This document shows positions 9,801 to 17,603 of a stretch of DNA of 64,000 nucleotides, one piece after another (positions within the stretch are counted from its first letter, which is position 1; every line of letters begins with the position of its first letter). This stretch comes from Cytophagales bacterium (GTDB lineage: Bacteria; Bacteroidota; Bacteroidia; Cytophagales; 172606-1): positions 660,814 to 724,813 of the forward strand of contig JAUJMU010000002.1 in assembly GCA_030446715.1 (NCBI GenBank), given 5' to 3'. The notes beneath the pieces are model-generated. The model was not told where the DNA came from. It did no database searches and was given only the letters and a program-made list of their open reading frames with translations. A program made the position numbers and the translations under genes.

Positions 9801-9984
9801 ACCGCGGATGGTGCGTCACCTTGCCCTTCTGCGTGAAAAGGGTCAATACCGCCTGAAGCTGTACAACAAGCAGGATAATCAGGATGCCAGGAAACTGATG
9901 GAGAATGAATTTACAAGGACACTAAACAATCAGAAAATTGACACAGCCTTTATTGCACTTCCTGCCCTTTGGGATAAATTGTAG
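6862..9984 (+). CDS. AsmA-like protein, large envelope protein
   Basis: The 1040-residue protein has one N-terminal transmembrane helix (about residues 8-32) followed by a long periplasmic part rich in alternating beta strands. Short repeated units such as VRGLIIEGSRLYHG and DLNGAVRF are typical of the AsmA/TamB-like repeating beta-groove superfamily. The C-terminal third carries the DMDLKQVFAAVDML and FEDVAIKFMLHNN segments seen in AsmA C-terminal regions. Family members span the periplasm and are linked to lipid movement or outer-membrane assembly. It is a lone gene, with no partner suggesting a specific substrate. Confidence 0.85.
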   Translation: MDINRKIYLKIAAASLSLLAFLLLAPLLLVVLYQDQIKAAVKSAFAANSDQVLDDFSVSLSILQHFPYATFTFRNILIHDTSRHQKTEVFAASRVKLKADLTSLLQKKVVVRGLIIEGSRLYHGVDATGNQKTLRFRDVAGNNEKNFSVQIPTVTIRDMRLKVENHFKGNGISLRVKGADLKLNSQEGILSVTGPVTGTIGHIESRKVVLFRNKPFAADASYSYQVKARTGRLDSISVSMPGAQLMITGQHTGIPDRKGAMIDIICSGYLPTAQVLRELLPVKFQSFFDSADFRSSTRFRYQLSGEMTPTVRPRNHLTFNVKNSRVTWPETSVELRDLAISGVFDNGEGHSPLTSSLTIHKVTARTGKGSLQGQLRLTNFKYPHIEGSLTGNFNLKEWATILRLPGASGYGGEARVKLKVKGPVHRLQDKYLNEQLVWEGDLQLQQAAVQSGKFPVTCTDLNGAVRFASKMLYLEKLTGKAGGYPFRAEATVQHLLPYWFGLSETIALNADIQSEGADAKWFAPADTTIGPKNAFILPEYLQMQAQIRCSRILLPGDTLHNLSVLLQSDREQIRLSDLAFNALTGTVQGSVSMPNNRHQTDDAQVQLTARLRELDLQKPFFSSASGPGKEAASDFRNLVLSKKSKIALFVGSVNLPGEENLKDFVLHLQKTNQRLELTSLQCQTTSGGRITGGGEGIYREGQLLGPKLNLAFAYERLNLQNLIGLFTVISQQKRQLGARTGTTAASRSKAPADYQINLNVTAGQLFYEALSGHQFYLKGALHDDEVQLHYVTMQAFGGKFTSKGNLELQRGASGYPLQLRSQLQDMDLKQVFAAVDMLGLDVLNSRNVSGQADCFVFVRTALDQKFLPGMDRTVMYTQAAIRNMELIEVEAIEKALHFIREKKTSHLYFEDVAIKFMLHNNRFILPGSHMNSNLSHLYLAGTYALEKEAELYFDIAVLDVLFGNNKRRVEKLQNNQELPKPRMVRHLALLREKGQYRLKLYNKQDNQDARKLMENEFTRTLNNQKIDTAFIALPALWDKL

Positions 9985-10154
9985 AGCCGGGGAGTGGGTG
10001 TCCGGTCAGCGCAAAGGGTCCGCACAGCTTCCGGAATGGGTTGAGTGGTTGTTGGATAGTAGTTATTCTTTGTTCCGACGGTACTGATTTGTCCGTGTTC
10101 ATAATACTGATTAGCGGATGCTTTCGCTCATGCACTCATCTTTCACTACCGGAT

Positions 10155-10186
10155 CAAAACAAAGGCGCAGCCTGATGGCTGCGCCT
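10155..10186 (-). terminator. Rho-independent terminator of the TerB-like gene
   Basis: AGGCGCAGCC (10163-10172) pairs perfectly with GGCTGCGCCT (10177-10186) around a four-base loop. Read on the minus strand the stem is followed by a T-rich tract (TTGTTTTG). It lies just beyond the stop of the gene at 10212-10994. Confidence 0.75.
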
Positions 10187-10211
10187 CTGCCGGTTGCCAT
10201 TATATTTCGCT

Positions 10212-10994
10212 TCAGAATCCGAATCCGCCGCCACGCCGGGAGCCGCCCCCAAGCAAGCCGCCCAGGAGGCCACCCATGCCCCGGTAGCCTCTGCCGCCAC
10301 TCAGGACATCAAACATACCCCCCATGCCGCCCATGCCGCGGTTACGCATGCCTCCACCCAGTACGCTGGAAAGCAGGCCGCCCATGACCATACCGCCAAG
10401 GCCACCGCCTCCCATCATGCCGCCTCTGCGACGCCGGCCACCGATCATACGGCTGAGCAGAAGCGGAGCCATGATGCCGATCATGCCTTTCATCAGGGAA
10501 CTGCCGTTGATGCCTGATTGACGGAACTTATCCCCGAATCCGGATGACTGCATAAAATTCTGGCTGGTCACGTCTTGTCCCTGCTGCTGGGCCTGCCCGG
10601 CCTGATCCACAAACTGATTAATGGTAGAGTACTGAGTGGCGTCAATGTTCAGGTAAGAAGCCATTTCCTGGACCATATTCTGCTCTTCAGCCGTGTACTT
10701 TCCGTCAGATTTGGCAAAAGCTATCAAATCAGTAATCAGCGAGTAACGCAGTTCGCTGCCCTTCAGGATATCTAAGCTTTCCTGCAATTGCCCATTAGCA
10801 GGATCATTTGCAGCCTGTAACACAGCCTGTTCCTGATCTTCAGTCAGTTCGGCGCTTTCGGCCATTGCCTGCAGAAACTCCAACTCTTCGTCCGTAGCCT
10901 GACGATCGGCGGTGGCTATACTGGCAATGGCACCTAAATATGCCCCTTTTTCGCGGGTAGAATACCCCGCCAGTAACTGTTCGTTTGATTCCAT
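10212..10994 (-). CDS. TerB-like protein with Gly/Met/Arg-rich tail
   Basis: From ATG 10994 the product has 260 residues. Residues about 10-125 form a TerB-like helical domain: YLGAIASIATADRQATDEEL and LIAFAKSDGKYTAEEQ are its two acidic, metal-binding-like helices. The rest is low complexity, with a Gln/Ser linker, one hydrophobic stretch (MIGIMAPLLLSRMIGG) and then about 85 residues of Gly, Met and Arg. The frame is open further upstream to 11096, but that extension is basic, unlike the family, and overlaps the stop of the sulfatase remnant, so 10994 is preferred. TerB proteins are tied to tellurite and general stress responses; no other ter genes are present. Confidence 0.8.
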   Translation of the reverse strand: MESNEQLLAGYSTREKGAYLGAIASIATADRQATDEELEFLQAMAESAELTEDQEQAVLQAANDPANGQLQESLDILKGSELRYSLITDLIAFAKSDGKYTAEEQNMVQEMASYLNIDATQYSTINQFVDQAGQAQQQGQDVTSQNFMQSSGFGDKFRQSGINGSSLMKGMIGIMAPLLLSRMIGGRRRRGGMMGGGGLGGMVMGGLLSSVLGGGMRNRGMGGMGGMFDVLSGGRGYRGMGGLLGGLLGGGSRRGGGFGF

Positions 10995-11092
10995 GATTAG
11001 TTTGAGGTGGTTTATTATACTTGCCCTTAACGTACCCACCCTTCTTTTGTTAGCGCCTGCCGGAGAGGATAATTTATTTGACTTCTTATGCT

Positions 11093-11632
11093 TCATCTCA
11101 GATCAAACTCTTTCCAATACGTACCCTTATACCGGTGATCTCCCCGCTTATGCGGAATCTGCAGGCCTCCTGTTGATTCCAGCCGGGTGAGCAGGTGTTC
11201 CGGCAGGTGCCCGAGGTGCCATTTCCCGATACAGGCAGTCCGGTAGCCCTTGCCTTTCAGAAGCTCGGGCAATGTTTCTTCGGCCGGGTTCAGGCCGATG
11301 GCATAGAGGTTCCCGGTCCATTCAGGCCCTCCTGGACCAACTACTGGCATTCCTGCGCGTTGCGGGTAGCACCGTCAGTAGCGCCGCCCGTGAAGGAGAA
11401 CAGTTGGACATGGCATAAAAATCGGTGAATCTCATTCCCTCCGCCGCCAACCGGTCAATGTGGTGGTGGCGATGTTCTTTGCTCCGAAACTTCCCACATC
11501 CGCGTAACCAAGGTCATCGGCGAGGATGATTACAATGTTGGGCCGGCCGGTTCGGGCCTTGTTTTCCGAAAATCCGGATAGCAGGCCGAAGAGGAGCAGG
11601 ACAAAAAAATGCCGGATGCAATACGTTCCCAT
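11093..11632 (-). pseudogene. Sulfatase pseudogene (type I, CSPSR motif still readable)
   Basis: Three reading frames together recover the front of a type I arylsulfatase. A signal peptide and [18 protein letters not shown] are read from 11632. A second frame gives [12 protein letters not shown] and [12 protein letters not shown], whose Cys is the formylglycine site. A third gives [12 protein letters not shown] and CIGKWHLGH, ending at 11093. At least two frameshifts separate these pieces, and the part beyond the GKWHLG motif is almost entirely missing from a normal length of about 450-500 residues. The catalytic region is still recognisable, so the decay is recent. It lies beside a rhamnosidase remnant. 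Confidence 0.85.
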
Positions 11633-11658
11633 ATTATATCATTGTGAGTTACAATCTA

Positions 11659-12566
11659 ACGTGAGTTATCGAGGTAATTAATTGATAGAGAAACACTTAA
11701 AGCAAGAAGTCCAATAATTACAAAGAGTAGTTTAAGGAATTGTCACAAAACCAAGAAACTACTACAATGAGATGGACAGCTTAAAGTTAGTTGAAATCTT
11801 CATTGCCTGCGATGACAAAACCCGAGCACTTATGCAAGAGAACAGCCGCCGAAACAAAGACAGATGAGCGATAGTGAAATGATGAGCATCCTGATCTTTT
11901 ACCATCATTCGGGCTTCAAGTGCTTCAAGTACTACTATGAACAGATCTATGCGCAGCTATTGTCTCCCGGCTTTGTGGCTCAGATACCAAGAAATGAACG
12001 CAGCTTTCCTTTCGGCTTGTCGTTTAGCCGCCACTACGGAGGAACACCATGTTGATTCTACCCCTGGGTCGTAGAAAACAGAGCAACAAGACCTTTAAAA
12101 AACCTGGCCAGAACCGGTAAAAATGCTTCAAACTTCATGCGGTCATTAACCAAAAAGGGCAATTAGTCGTCTTCCGCATCACCGGCTAATGTAGCCGATA
12201 ACAACCATGATCTGCTCGAAAAAGCTTACTCAAAAACTCAAAGGCTTTCTCTACGGAGACAAAGGGTATCTGCCTGGCCCTCAGGGAAAGAGGACTGGAA
12301 ATCGTTACCGAAAAACAATGTGCAAGCAATCACTTACAAGAAAACTACTATCTCTCCCATCGCGGACTGATTGAAACCGTATTTGACTGTCTCAAAAATC
12401 TGTGATCACTCCCGGCACCGAGCCCTTGAACTTTTTATCAACCTCTGGTCGGCGCTTATTGCCTATACCTTCTTTGATCAGACCCCTTCCATTACCCCTT
12501 TCAAAGAACGTATTGCCCAATCCTGCGAAATTGTAGTTATCTAAGAACCTACTATATAACTCACGT
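11659..12566 (+). mobile_element. Decayed IS982-family insertion sequence
   Basis: Imperfect inverted ends (ACGTGAGTTAT at 11659-11669, its complement at 12556-12566) enclose about 0.9 kb, close to the usual IS982 length of about 1 kb. The content is a broken IS982-type transposase. The flanks AATCTA and AATATA may be a decayed target duplication. The element lies between the sulfatase remnant and the truncated rhamnosidase remnant. Confidence 0.7.
11772..12544 (+). pseudogene. IS982 transposase pseudogene
   Basis: The N-terminal part reads MDSLKLVEIFIACDD, and after a frame change MSDSEMMSILIFYHHSGFKCFKYYYEQ, which matches the start of IS982 transposases. Later pieces such as TKKGQLVVFRITG and a GDKGY-like segment occur in other frames. 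The chain is broken by several frameshifts and stops, so no active enzyme can be made from this copy. Confidence 0.75.
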
Positions 12567-12603
12567 AATATAATTACAAGAAGTTGCTGATCAAGCTGCA
12601 AAA

Positions 12604-13262
12604 TCACTTTTTTTTCCAGCCCCGCGGATACTGTGCAGCATCTATTTTGTCTCCCGGCCCAGCCACGCAGCAGGTATTGAAGCTGATTGGTCCGAAACGA
12701 AAGGGAGTAAATGCCTCATTGCGTATCACCCGCCACGACTGATCTGTATTGGCTGCCTCCTCTGCTTCTGAGTTGCCCTGTAGCAGAAAACCCGTTTTAT
12801 AAGTCATCTGTGACAGGGTGATGTGTTCACCGTAGTTCCAGACCACGGCCAGTACGTTGTTGCCGGATTGCAGAAAGGGTGCAAGGTCTACTGTTTCATC
12901 CGCCAGTGCTGGACGTCACCCCGGGCGGGGCCACGGCACACAAATTTTCCGTTCACAAATAGCTGATACCGGTTGTCGGCGGTCAGGTGCACTACGAAGT
13001 GGTCAGGCTTCGCGGGCAGTTTCAGCGTTTTCGGGAAGTGATAAACTCCGTAATCTTTCAGGTTCGTCTCTGGCGGGGCGATCCATGCAGCAGACCAGCC
13101 CTCTTTGAGCAGTTTCGGGTCTATAGGTGGATTTTCGACCTGTGCCGGGGCAAACCGTGAACTCAGTAGCAAAAGACCGGTCAGGAAGACCGCCAGCGGA
13201 CGGGTGTTGGCGGAAAAAATGTAAAACGAAACAATATCATGCTGATTCAGGGTTGCCGGCAC
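12604..13262 (-). pseudogene. Alpha-L-rhamnosidase-like (GH78-type) N-terminal remnant
   Basis: Two frames join into the N-terminal accessory region of a secreted GH78-type glycosidase. After a signal peptide come WSAAWIAPPETNLKDYG, LTADNRYQLFVNGKFVCRGP and DVQHWR. Past a frameshift near 12890 follow VVWNYGEHITLSQMTYKTGF and SWRVIRNEAFTPF. The WIAP and ADNRYQLFVNG patterns are typical of the beta-sandwich domains of this family. The frame stops at 12604, about 40 bases from the IS982 end, and the catalytic domain is absent. Insertion of the element probably removed it. Confidence 0.75.
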
Positions 13263-13699
13263 ACTACCGGGGTAAATGAAGGTACCAAATTAATCCTATA
13301 GCTCCGTGTAATGATCCTGTGGTATCCTGACCGGCAGTGCGACCAGTAAAATTAACTTCGGAGACATAAAATATTTCAAACAGGAGGAAATAGCTGTTTT
13401 TTATGTACCCTCTTGAGGCTGGAGTGACATTTTCTACTTCCCGGCTTTCGTCAGGAAATGGCAAAATCTGAAGGTCTTCTTACCCTTCAAAAAAGCCGAA
13501 AATTGACCAAAGGGGCCATTCTGGTAATCAAAACGAAGATTAACCCGGACAGCGCATTCATTACCGGCCAACATGTGCACAAAAGGCCATGTAAGGTTTT
13601 TTGTGTTGGTGCGGTGTTTACCTCACCCCAGCCGGTTGTATATATGGTTGTAACGGGTGTAAGATTAGCACCTGAAAACGAAAAAAAAGAGCAACTGAC
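13263..13699. other. Intergenic region, no gene seen
   Basis: This 437-base stretch separates the rhamnosidase remnant from the T9SS protein. Short frames on both strands have no recognisable features or plausible start context. It must hold the promoter of the gene at 13700, but I see no convincing consensus. Confidence 0.45.
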
Positions 13700-15451
13700 A
13701 TGAAAAAGTCATTCCAAATCTTCGCAGCAGCCCTTCTTCTGGCGGGCATATCTTTTGACGCCCGGGCGCAGAACACCTACTACTGGAGAGGACAGACAGG
13801 AGGCAGCTGGAGCACGCTCTCCAACTGGACGATGGTTACGCCCGGAAACGCTCCGCTGGCTGCTGTTCCTGTTTCCCTGCCCACGGCCAATGATGATGTT
13901 ATCTTCGACGAATTATCCTTTAGTTCAAATGGCAGGACGGTGACAGTTGACGTTCCGGCATCGGCCGGAAACCTGAACTTTTCAGCCATCACCAGAACGG
14001 TAACCTTCACGGTCAACCAACCCCTCACGATTGCCGGTTCGCTGACGCTGAACACAAATATTACTGCAGTTGGACGGGCTGCCGGCAACACCACCGGCGC
14101 AATCCGGTTCACTTCAGCCGCACCAGCCACCATCTTCTCGGCCGGCAGGGAATACGATGTGCCAGTCATCTTTGACGGCCCGGGCGGCCGCTGGACGCTT
14201 CAGGATAACATGACTGCAGGAATGAATGTTCAGTTTGTGAGCGGCCACGTGGTGGCACTGCCGCTGGCACCTGTCGCTGATACCCGGCCTTCTATTGATC
14301 CGATCCTGAAAGACGCTAATGTTCTGCCTTTCACCCCCCGGTTCGGCTTTACCACTCCGGTAACTTCAGTTACTGCCAGCAGTGCCAGCCACGTGATCGG
14401 ATACGTGCAGATTGTAAACGCCAACAATACAGTTGTCAATCTGACCCTCCCAACCGGTGACGGACAGTTTTACCGTCCGATAATTGTCAACTCGGTTTCC
14501 AACGGCGGAGGTAACACGCCAACCAACATTGTGGCGCGCTACTACAACAATGTGCCTGCTTCGATCACTCCGGCTCTTTCCACCACCATTGATCCCGTCC
14601 TTGGCAGCACCCTCAACAGCGTAAGTGACAAGGAATACTGGTACGTAGGCAGGGAAGGCGGCGCTGCCAGCCCCCGGTTTACGCTTGACTACAACAATAC
14701 CAATCCGGCACTGCCTCCTAATTACTACAGAATTGACAAATACGAAGGCATAACCATTGCTGGTCTGCACAGCAATAAAAACGCCTGGGCTGATATGGGT
14801 GCCTCTCCTTCTATGCCTCCCAATACGCTGGTGTCGATGAATGGCGCAGCTGGCTCCAACTACGGATGGTTCACCATCGGCAGAAGAGGCCCCTCTCCCC
14901 TGCCCGTGCACCTGATCTCCTTCACGGCCCGCCTCCAGCAGCAAAACGTGCAGCTGGGCTGGCAGAGCTCAGCCGAGGAAAACACCTCCCATTTTGAAGT
15001 GGAAAGAAGCGCTGACGGCAAAGACTTCACGGTTCTTGCCACGGTAAATGCGCAGGGCAACTCCTCTTCGGTGATCTCCTACTCAGCTTCTGATATGAGC
15101 CCCCTTCCAGGAACTTCCTACTACCGGCTGAAAATGGTGGATCTGGACCAGACCTTCTCTTTCTCCAAGACCGTAGCCGTCAGTGCCGCCTCGGCCGGCC
15201 TGCAGGTAAAGGCTTACCCCAATCCCTCCAAAGGCAGCTCGGTGCACCTCTCGGAGAGCACCGGAGCGAAGCTCAGGCTGATGGGAATAACCGATATGTC
15301 AGGCAGAACAATCCCCTGCCAGACCAATAATGCCGGTGCCGGCGGACTCTGCCTCTCCTTTACCTCCGGCCTTGCTCCCGGCTTCTACCTTGCCACCCTC
15401 GCTTCGGCTGATAACGGCCAGCCGGTCAGAGTCAAATTCACCGTCCAGTAG
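13700..15451 (+). CDS. Secreted T9SS-sorted protein with beta-rich repeats
   Basis: The 583-residue product has a signal peptide cut after ARAQ. It opens with YYWRGQTGGSWSTLSNW, which often starts Bacteroidota surface proteins built from beta-helical or G8-like strands, and continues with Thr/Asn-rich beta sequence to about residue 390. A fibronectin-like module follows (LPVHLISFTARLQQQNV, ENTSHFEVERSADGKDF, YYRLKMVDLDQTF). The C-terminal type IX sorting domain has VKAYPNPSKG and ends LAPGFYLATLAS and VKFTVQ. It should therefore be exported across the outer membrane and anchored or released. No catalytic site is visible. A strong terminator follows. Confidence 0.88.
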   Translation: MKKSFQIFAAALLLAGISFDARAQNTYYWRGQTGGSWSTLSNWTMVTPGNAPLAAVPVSLPTANDDVIFDELSFSSNGRTVTVDVPASAGNLNFSAITRTVTFTVNQPLTIAGSLTLNTNITAVGRAAGNTTGAIRFTSAAPATIFSAGREYDVPVIFDGPGGRWTLQDNMTAGMNVQFVSGHVVALPLAPVADTRPSIDPILKDANVLPFTPRFGFTTPVTSVTASSASHVIGYVQIVNANNTVVNLTLPTGDGQFYRPIIVNSVSNGGGNTPTNIVARYYNNVPASITPALSTTIDPVLGSTLNSVSDKEYWYVGREGGAASPRFTLDYNNTNPALPPNYYRIDKYEGITIAGLHSNKNAWADMGASPSMPPNTLVSMNGAAGSNYGWFTIGRRGPSPLPVHLISFTARLQQQNVQLGWQSSAEENTSHFEVERSADGKDFTVLATVNAQGNSSSVISYSASDMSPLPGTSYYRLKMVDLDQTFSFSKTVAVSAASAGLQVKAYPNPSKGSSVHLSESTGAKLRLMGITDMSGRTIPCQTNNAGAGGLCLSFTSGLAPGFYLATLASADNGQPVRVKFTVQ

Positions 15452-15471
15452 TCATACCGTCCAGTAGTCAT
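15440..15471 (+). repeat. 16-bp tandem duplication across the stop codon
   Basis: ACCGTCCAGTAGTCAT occurs twice in direct tandem (15440-15455 and 15456-15471). The first copy holds the last two sense codons and the stop of the T9SS gene, so the protein is unchanged. Confidence 0.9.
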
Positions 15472-15477
15472 ACAGTT

Positions 15478-15527
15478 ACAAAACATTCCCAGCCCCTGCT
15501 TTCCGGTAGGGGCTGGGAATGTTTTGT
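15478..15527 (+). terminator. Strong hairpin terminator after the T9SS gene
   Basis: A perfect 19-bp stem (15478-15496 with 15509-15527) encloses a 12-base loop. The stem ends in ACAAAAC/GTTTTGT so that a T run lies within its 3' side. It begins 26 bases after the stop at 15451. Confidence 0.85.
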
Positions 15528-15663
15528 AGAACTTATGCCATCAGATCCCGCCCCGCTTTCTCTGGAAGTATTGTCCGGCCCCCGCCTACCCTCATTCTCA
15601 GGAGGTAAAAGCTGCGATTCAGCGTGCCGAACTTTGTAAGTTGACATTTCATAACCACCAGCC

Positions 15664-16186
15664 TATGCCCGCTCTCCGATCCGTTCTCCTGATTGAAGAA
15701 AGCCCGCTTCCTGCATTTTTCGCTGATAGAAGATATCAACCTGACGGAAGAACTCTTTATGGCCGCCAATGGCCGTGACGTCTGGCCTTGTTTGAGAAAA
15801 AGACAAAGGCCGGAACTCCGCCGGAGATTGTGCTGCCGGATCTGAAAATGGGTAGTGCTACAAATAGGGTGCTGCTCCAAGTTCAAAACCACCCTTAATA
15901 CCACATTGAACCAAGTTTTCAAATTCAGGTAGCACCCTATTTGTAGCACTACCTGAAAATGCCAGTGATGGACGGGTTCGACTTTCTGGAATATTATCAG
16001 CAGAAAGGCTACCACCACAAATACCCGACAATAACCGGTGTGCTGACTACATCCAGCGACCCCCGGGATATCCGGCAACTACAGCAGATTAGCATTGCCC
16101 TCTACATTCCCAAGCCGCTCATTCTGGATGACCTGAAGCGGCTGACCGAATTGTTTCATGGTAGAAATGCCCGGCTCGAAATATGA
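15664..16186 (+). pseudogene. Single-domain response regulator pseudogene split by a MITE
   Basis: Joined across frames, the region encodes a CheY-like receiver. SVLLIEESPL comes first, then SLIEDINLTEELFMAANGRD and LFEKKTKAGTPPEIVLPDLKM. After the inserted element come MPVMDGFDFLEYYQQ, TSSDPRDI and YIPKPLILDDLKRL. Removing the 103-bp element and one target copy rejoins LPDLKMPVMDG, the phospho-acceptor region. Two further frameshifts lie upstream of the element, so excision alone would not restore the gene. It belongs to the receiver type used as phosphorelay partners of hybrid kinases, such as the one at 17604. Confidence 0.8.
15851..15953. mobile_element. 103-bp MITE with perfect 23-bp ends
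   Basis: The 23 bases at 15851-15873 (GGTAGTGCTACAAATAGGGT and three more) are perfectly complementary to 15931-15953. The element is flanked by the 8-bp direct repeat TGAAAATG (15843-15850, 15954-15961), read as a target duplication. It has no coding capacity. Ends starting GG and an 8-bp duplication would suit an IS1595-like transposase, but no source element is in the window. Confidence 0.85.
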
Positions 16187-16525
16187 CCTGTCTTTGGGTG
16201 CTTAACCCAAAGCGTTGTCAGGCTCTGGTCATTTAAAATTTATAATCTGAAATTTAAAATTCGCCGTCACGCAGTAATAGCCTTGTTTGTATTTGAAAGT
16301 CAACGGGTTGTTTAATAACCACCCCCGGCCCCTCCTTCAAAAGGAAGGAGTCTGCACCACCTTTTCCGGATACAGGGAAAATTTCCTCCAAGTTCCTTCC
16401 TTCAGGAATTCCGGAAGAACCGGCCGCCAACGGGACAGGGGTGGTGCTCTCTTCCTAAGAATAATTTACTCATTCTCAAAAGCAAACAAGTCTGCCATTC
16501 TCCTGAACAAACGGTTTGGAGGCAT
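16187..16525. other. Intergenic region with a small hairpin-rich segment
   Basis: No gene is supported. The stretch holds a short perfect hairpin (CTCCTTC 16332-16338 with GAAGGAG 16344-16350) inside a C-rich segment, and a partner TGCACCACC / GGTGGTGC pair about 90 bases apart. This resembles the dispersed intergenic repeats common in Bacteroidota, but only one copy is in the window. Confidence 0.4.
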
Positions 16526-17483
16526 CTATCCTACGGTTAAATAGCCTGCCACCAACAGCTTAATCTCCGGTCTCCGGTCTCCCGTCTCCATCTTCTCCCT
16601 TGTGTACTGCACAATTGCTCCGTATTCGTCCGGATGGAACCACCGGATCTCCGGATCTTTGGCAAACCACGTCAGCTGTCGTTTGGCGTAGCGGCGGGAG
16701 TTGCGTTTCAGCAGGCGCACCATTTCGGCGTAATCGTACGCACCATCCAGGTAATCAAATACTTCCGGGTAACCGACTGTCTGCAGGGCGTTGTGCTTGC
16801 GGTAAGGCAGGAGACTGCGGACCTCCTCCACCAGTCCGGCGGCCAGCATCTGGTCCATCCGGTGGTCAATCCGCCGGTAAAGTTCTTCACGGCTGCGGGT
16901 CAGGCCGATTTTAACCGTCCGGAAAGGCCTTTCGGCTTTGCGTCCCTGCCGGAATGCTGAATACGGCCGGCCGGTGGAAAGGCAAACTTCGAGTGCCCGG
17001 ATGACCCGCTGGGATTTGCCCGGTCTACGGTGCCGGCGTAGAGAGGGTCCAGCCGGTCAAGCTGTCCGAGCAGAGGGCAAGGCCTTCTTCCACAAAAGTA
17101 TGGTTGAGCCGGGAGCGGATTTCCGGATCGGCGGGCGGCATTTCGTCCATGCCTTCGGTGACTACCTTAAGGTAAAGTCCCGAGCCGCCGGTCAGAATGG
17201 CCACGTCAGTCCGGCCGAATACTTCCTCCAGTTTGCGGAGGGCATCCTGTTCGTAGGTGCCGGCGTTGTAGTCATCCGCAATGCTGTGTGAATCAATAAA
17301 ATGGTGCAGTATTCCCTGCTGCTCTGCCGGGGCAGGTTTGGCCGTACCGATGTTCAGCTCCCGGAAAAACTGCCGGGAGTCGGCGGAAATGATTTCAGCC
17401 CCGAAATGCCGGGCCAGCTTCACGCAAAGTTCGGTTTTGCCCACAGCCGTGGGCCCGGCCACTACCAGTACGGAACAGTTCAT
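16526..17483 (-). pseudogene. miaA: tRNA dimethylallyltransferase with two frameshifts
   Basis: MiaA adds a dimethylallyl group to A37 of tRNAs that read UNN codons. From ATG 17483 the frame reads VLVVAGPTAVGKTEL (P loop), ADSRQFF and LTGGSGLYLK, then breaks near 17070 within GLAL. The next frame gives [18 protein letters not shown] and breaks again near 17010. The third gives [20 protein letters not shown], then [19 protein letters not shown], and runs to the normal C-terminus at 16526 ([21 protein letters not shown]). The breaks look like a 2-base gain in CTCT and loss of one C in a C run. Everything else is conserved, so sequencing error is a real alternative to a true pseudogene. The upstream ATG at 17507 is less family-like. 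Confidence 0.85.
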
Positions 17484-17603
17484 GTCAGAGAGGAAATGTG
17501 AAAGCAAATCTTTGCATAAAAAGTGGTAAATTTATAGTAGCATGGCCTTCTCCCGGGTTTATTGTCTTACAAACCCGGAAGCCGGATGCTGTTATTTTCA
17601 GAT

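Noticed and set aside
13264..13703. Two short frames (13264-13464 minus, 13458-13703 plus) as genes
   Set aside because: No family features, poor start context, and they overlap the promoter region of the T9SS gene.
17562..17603. TTG start at 17562 for the hybrid kinase
   Set aside because: The ATG at 17604 gives an N-terminus like those of related PAS kinases; the upstream residues are not family-like.
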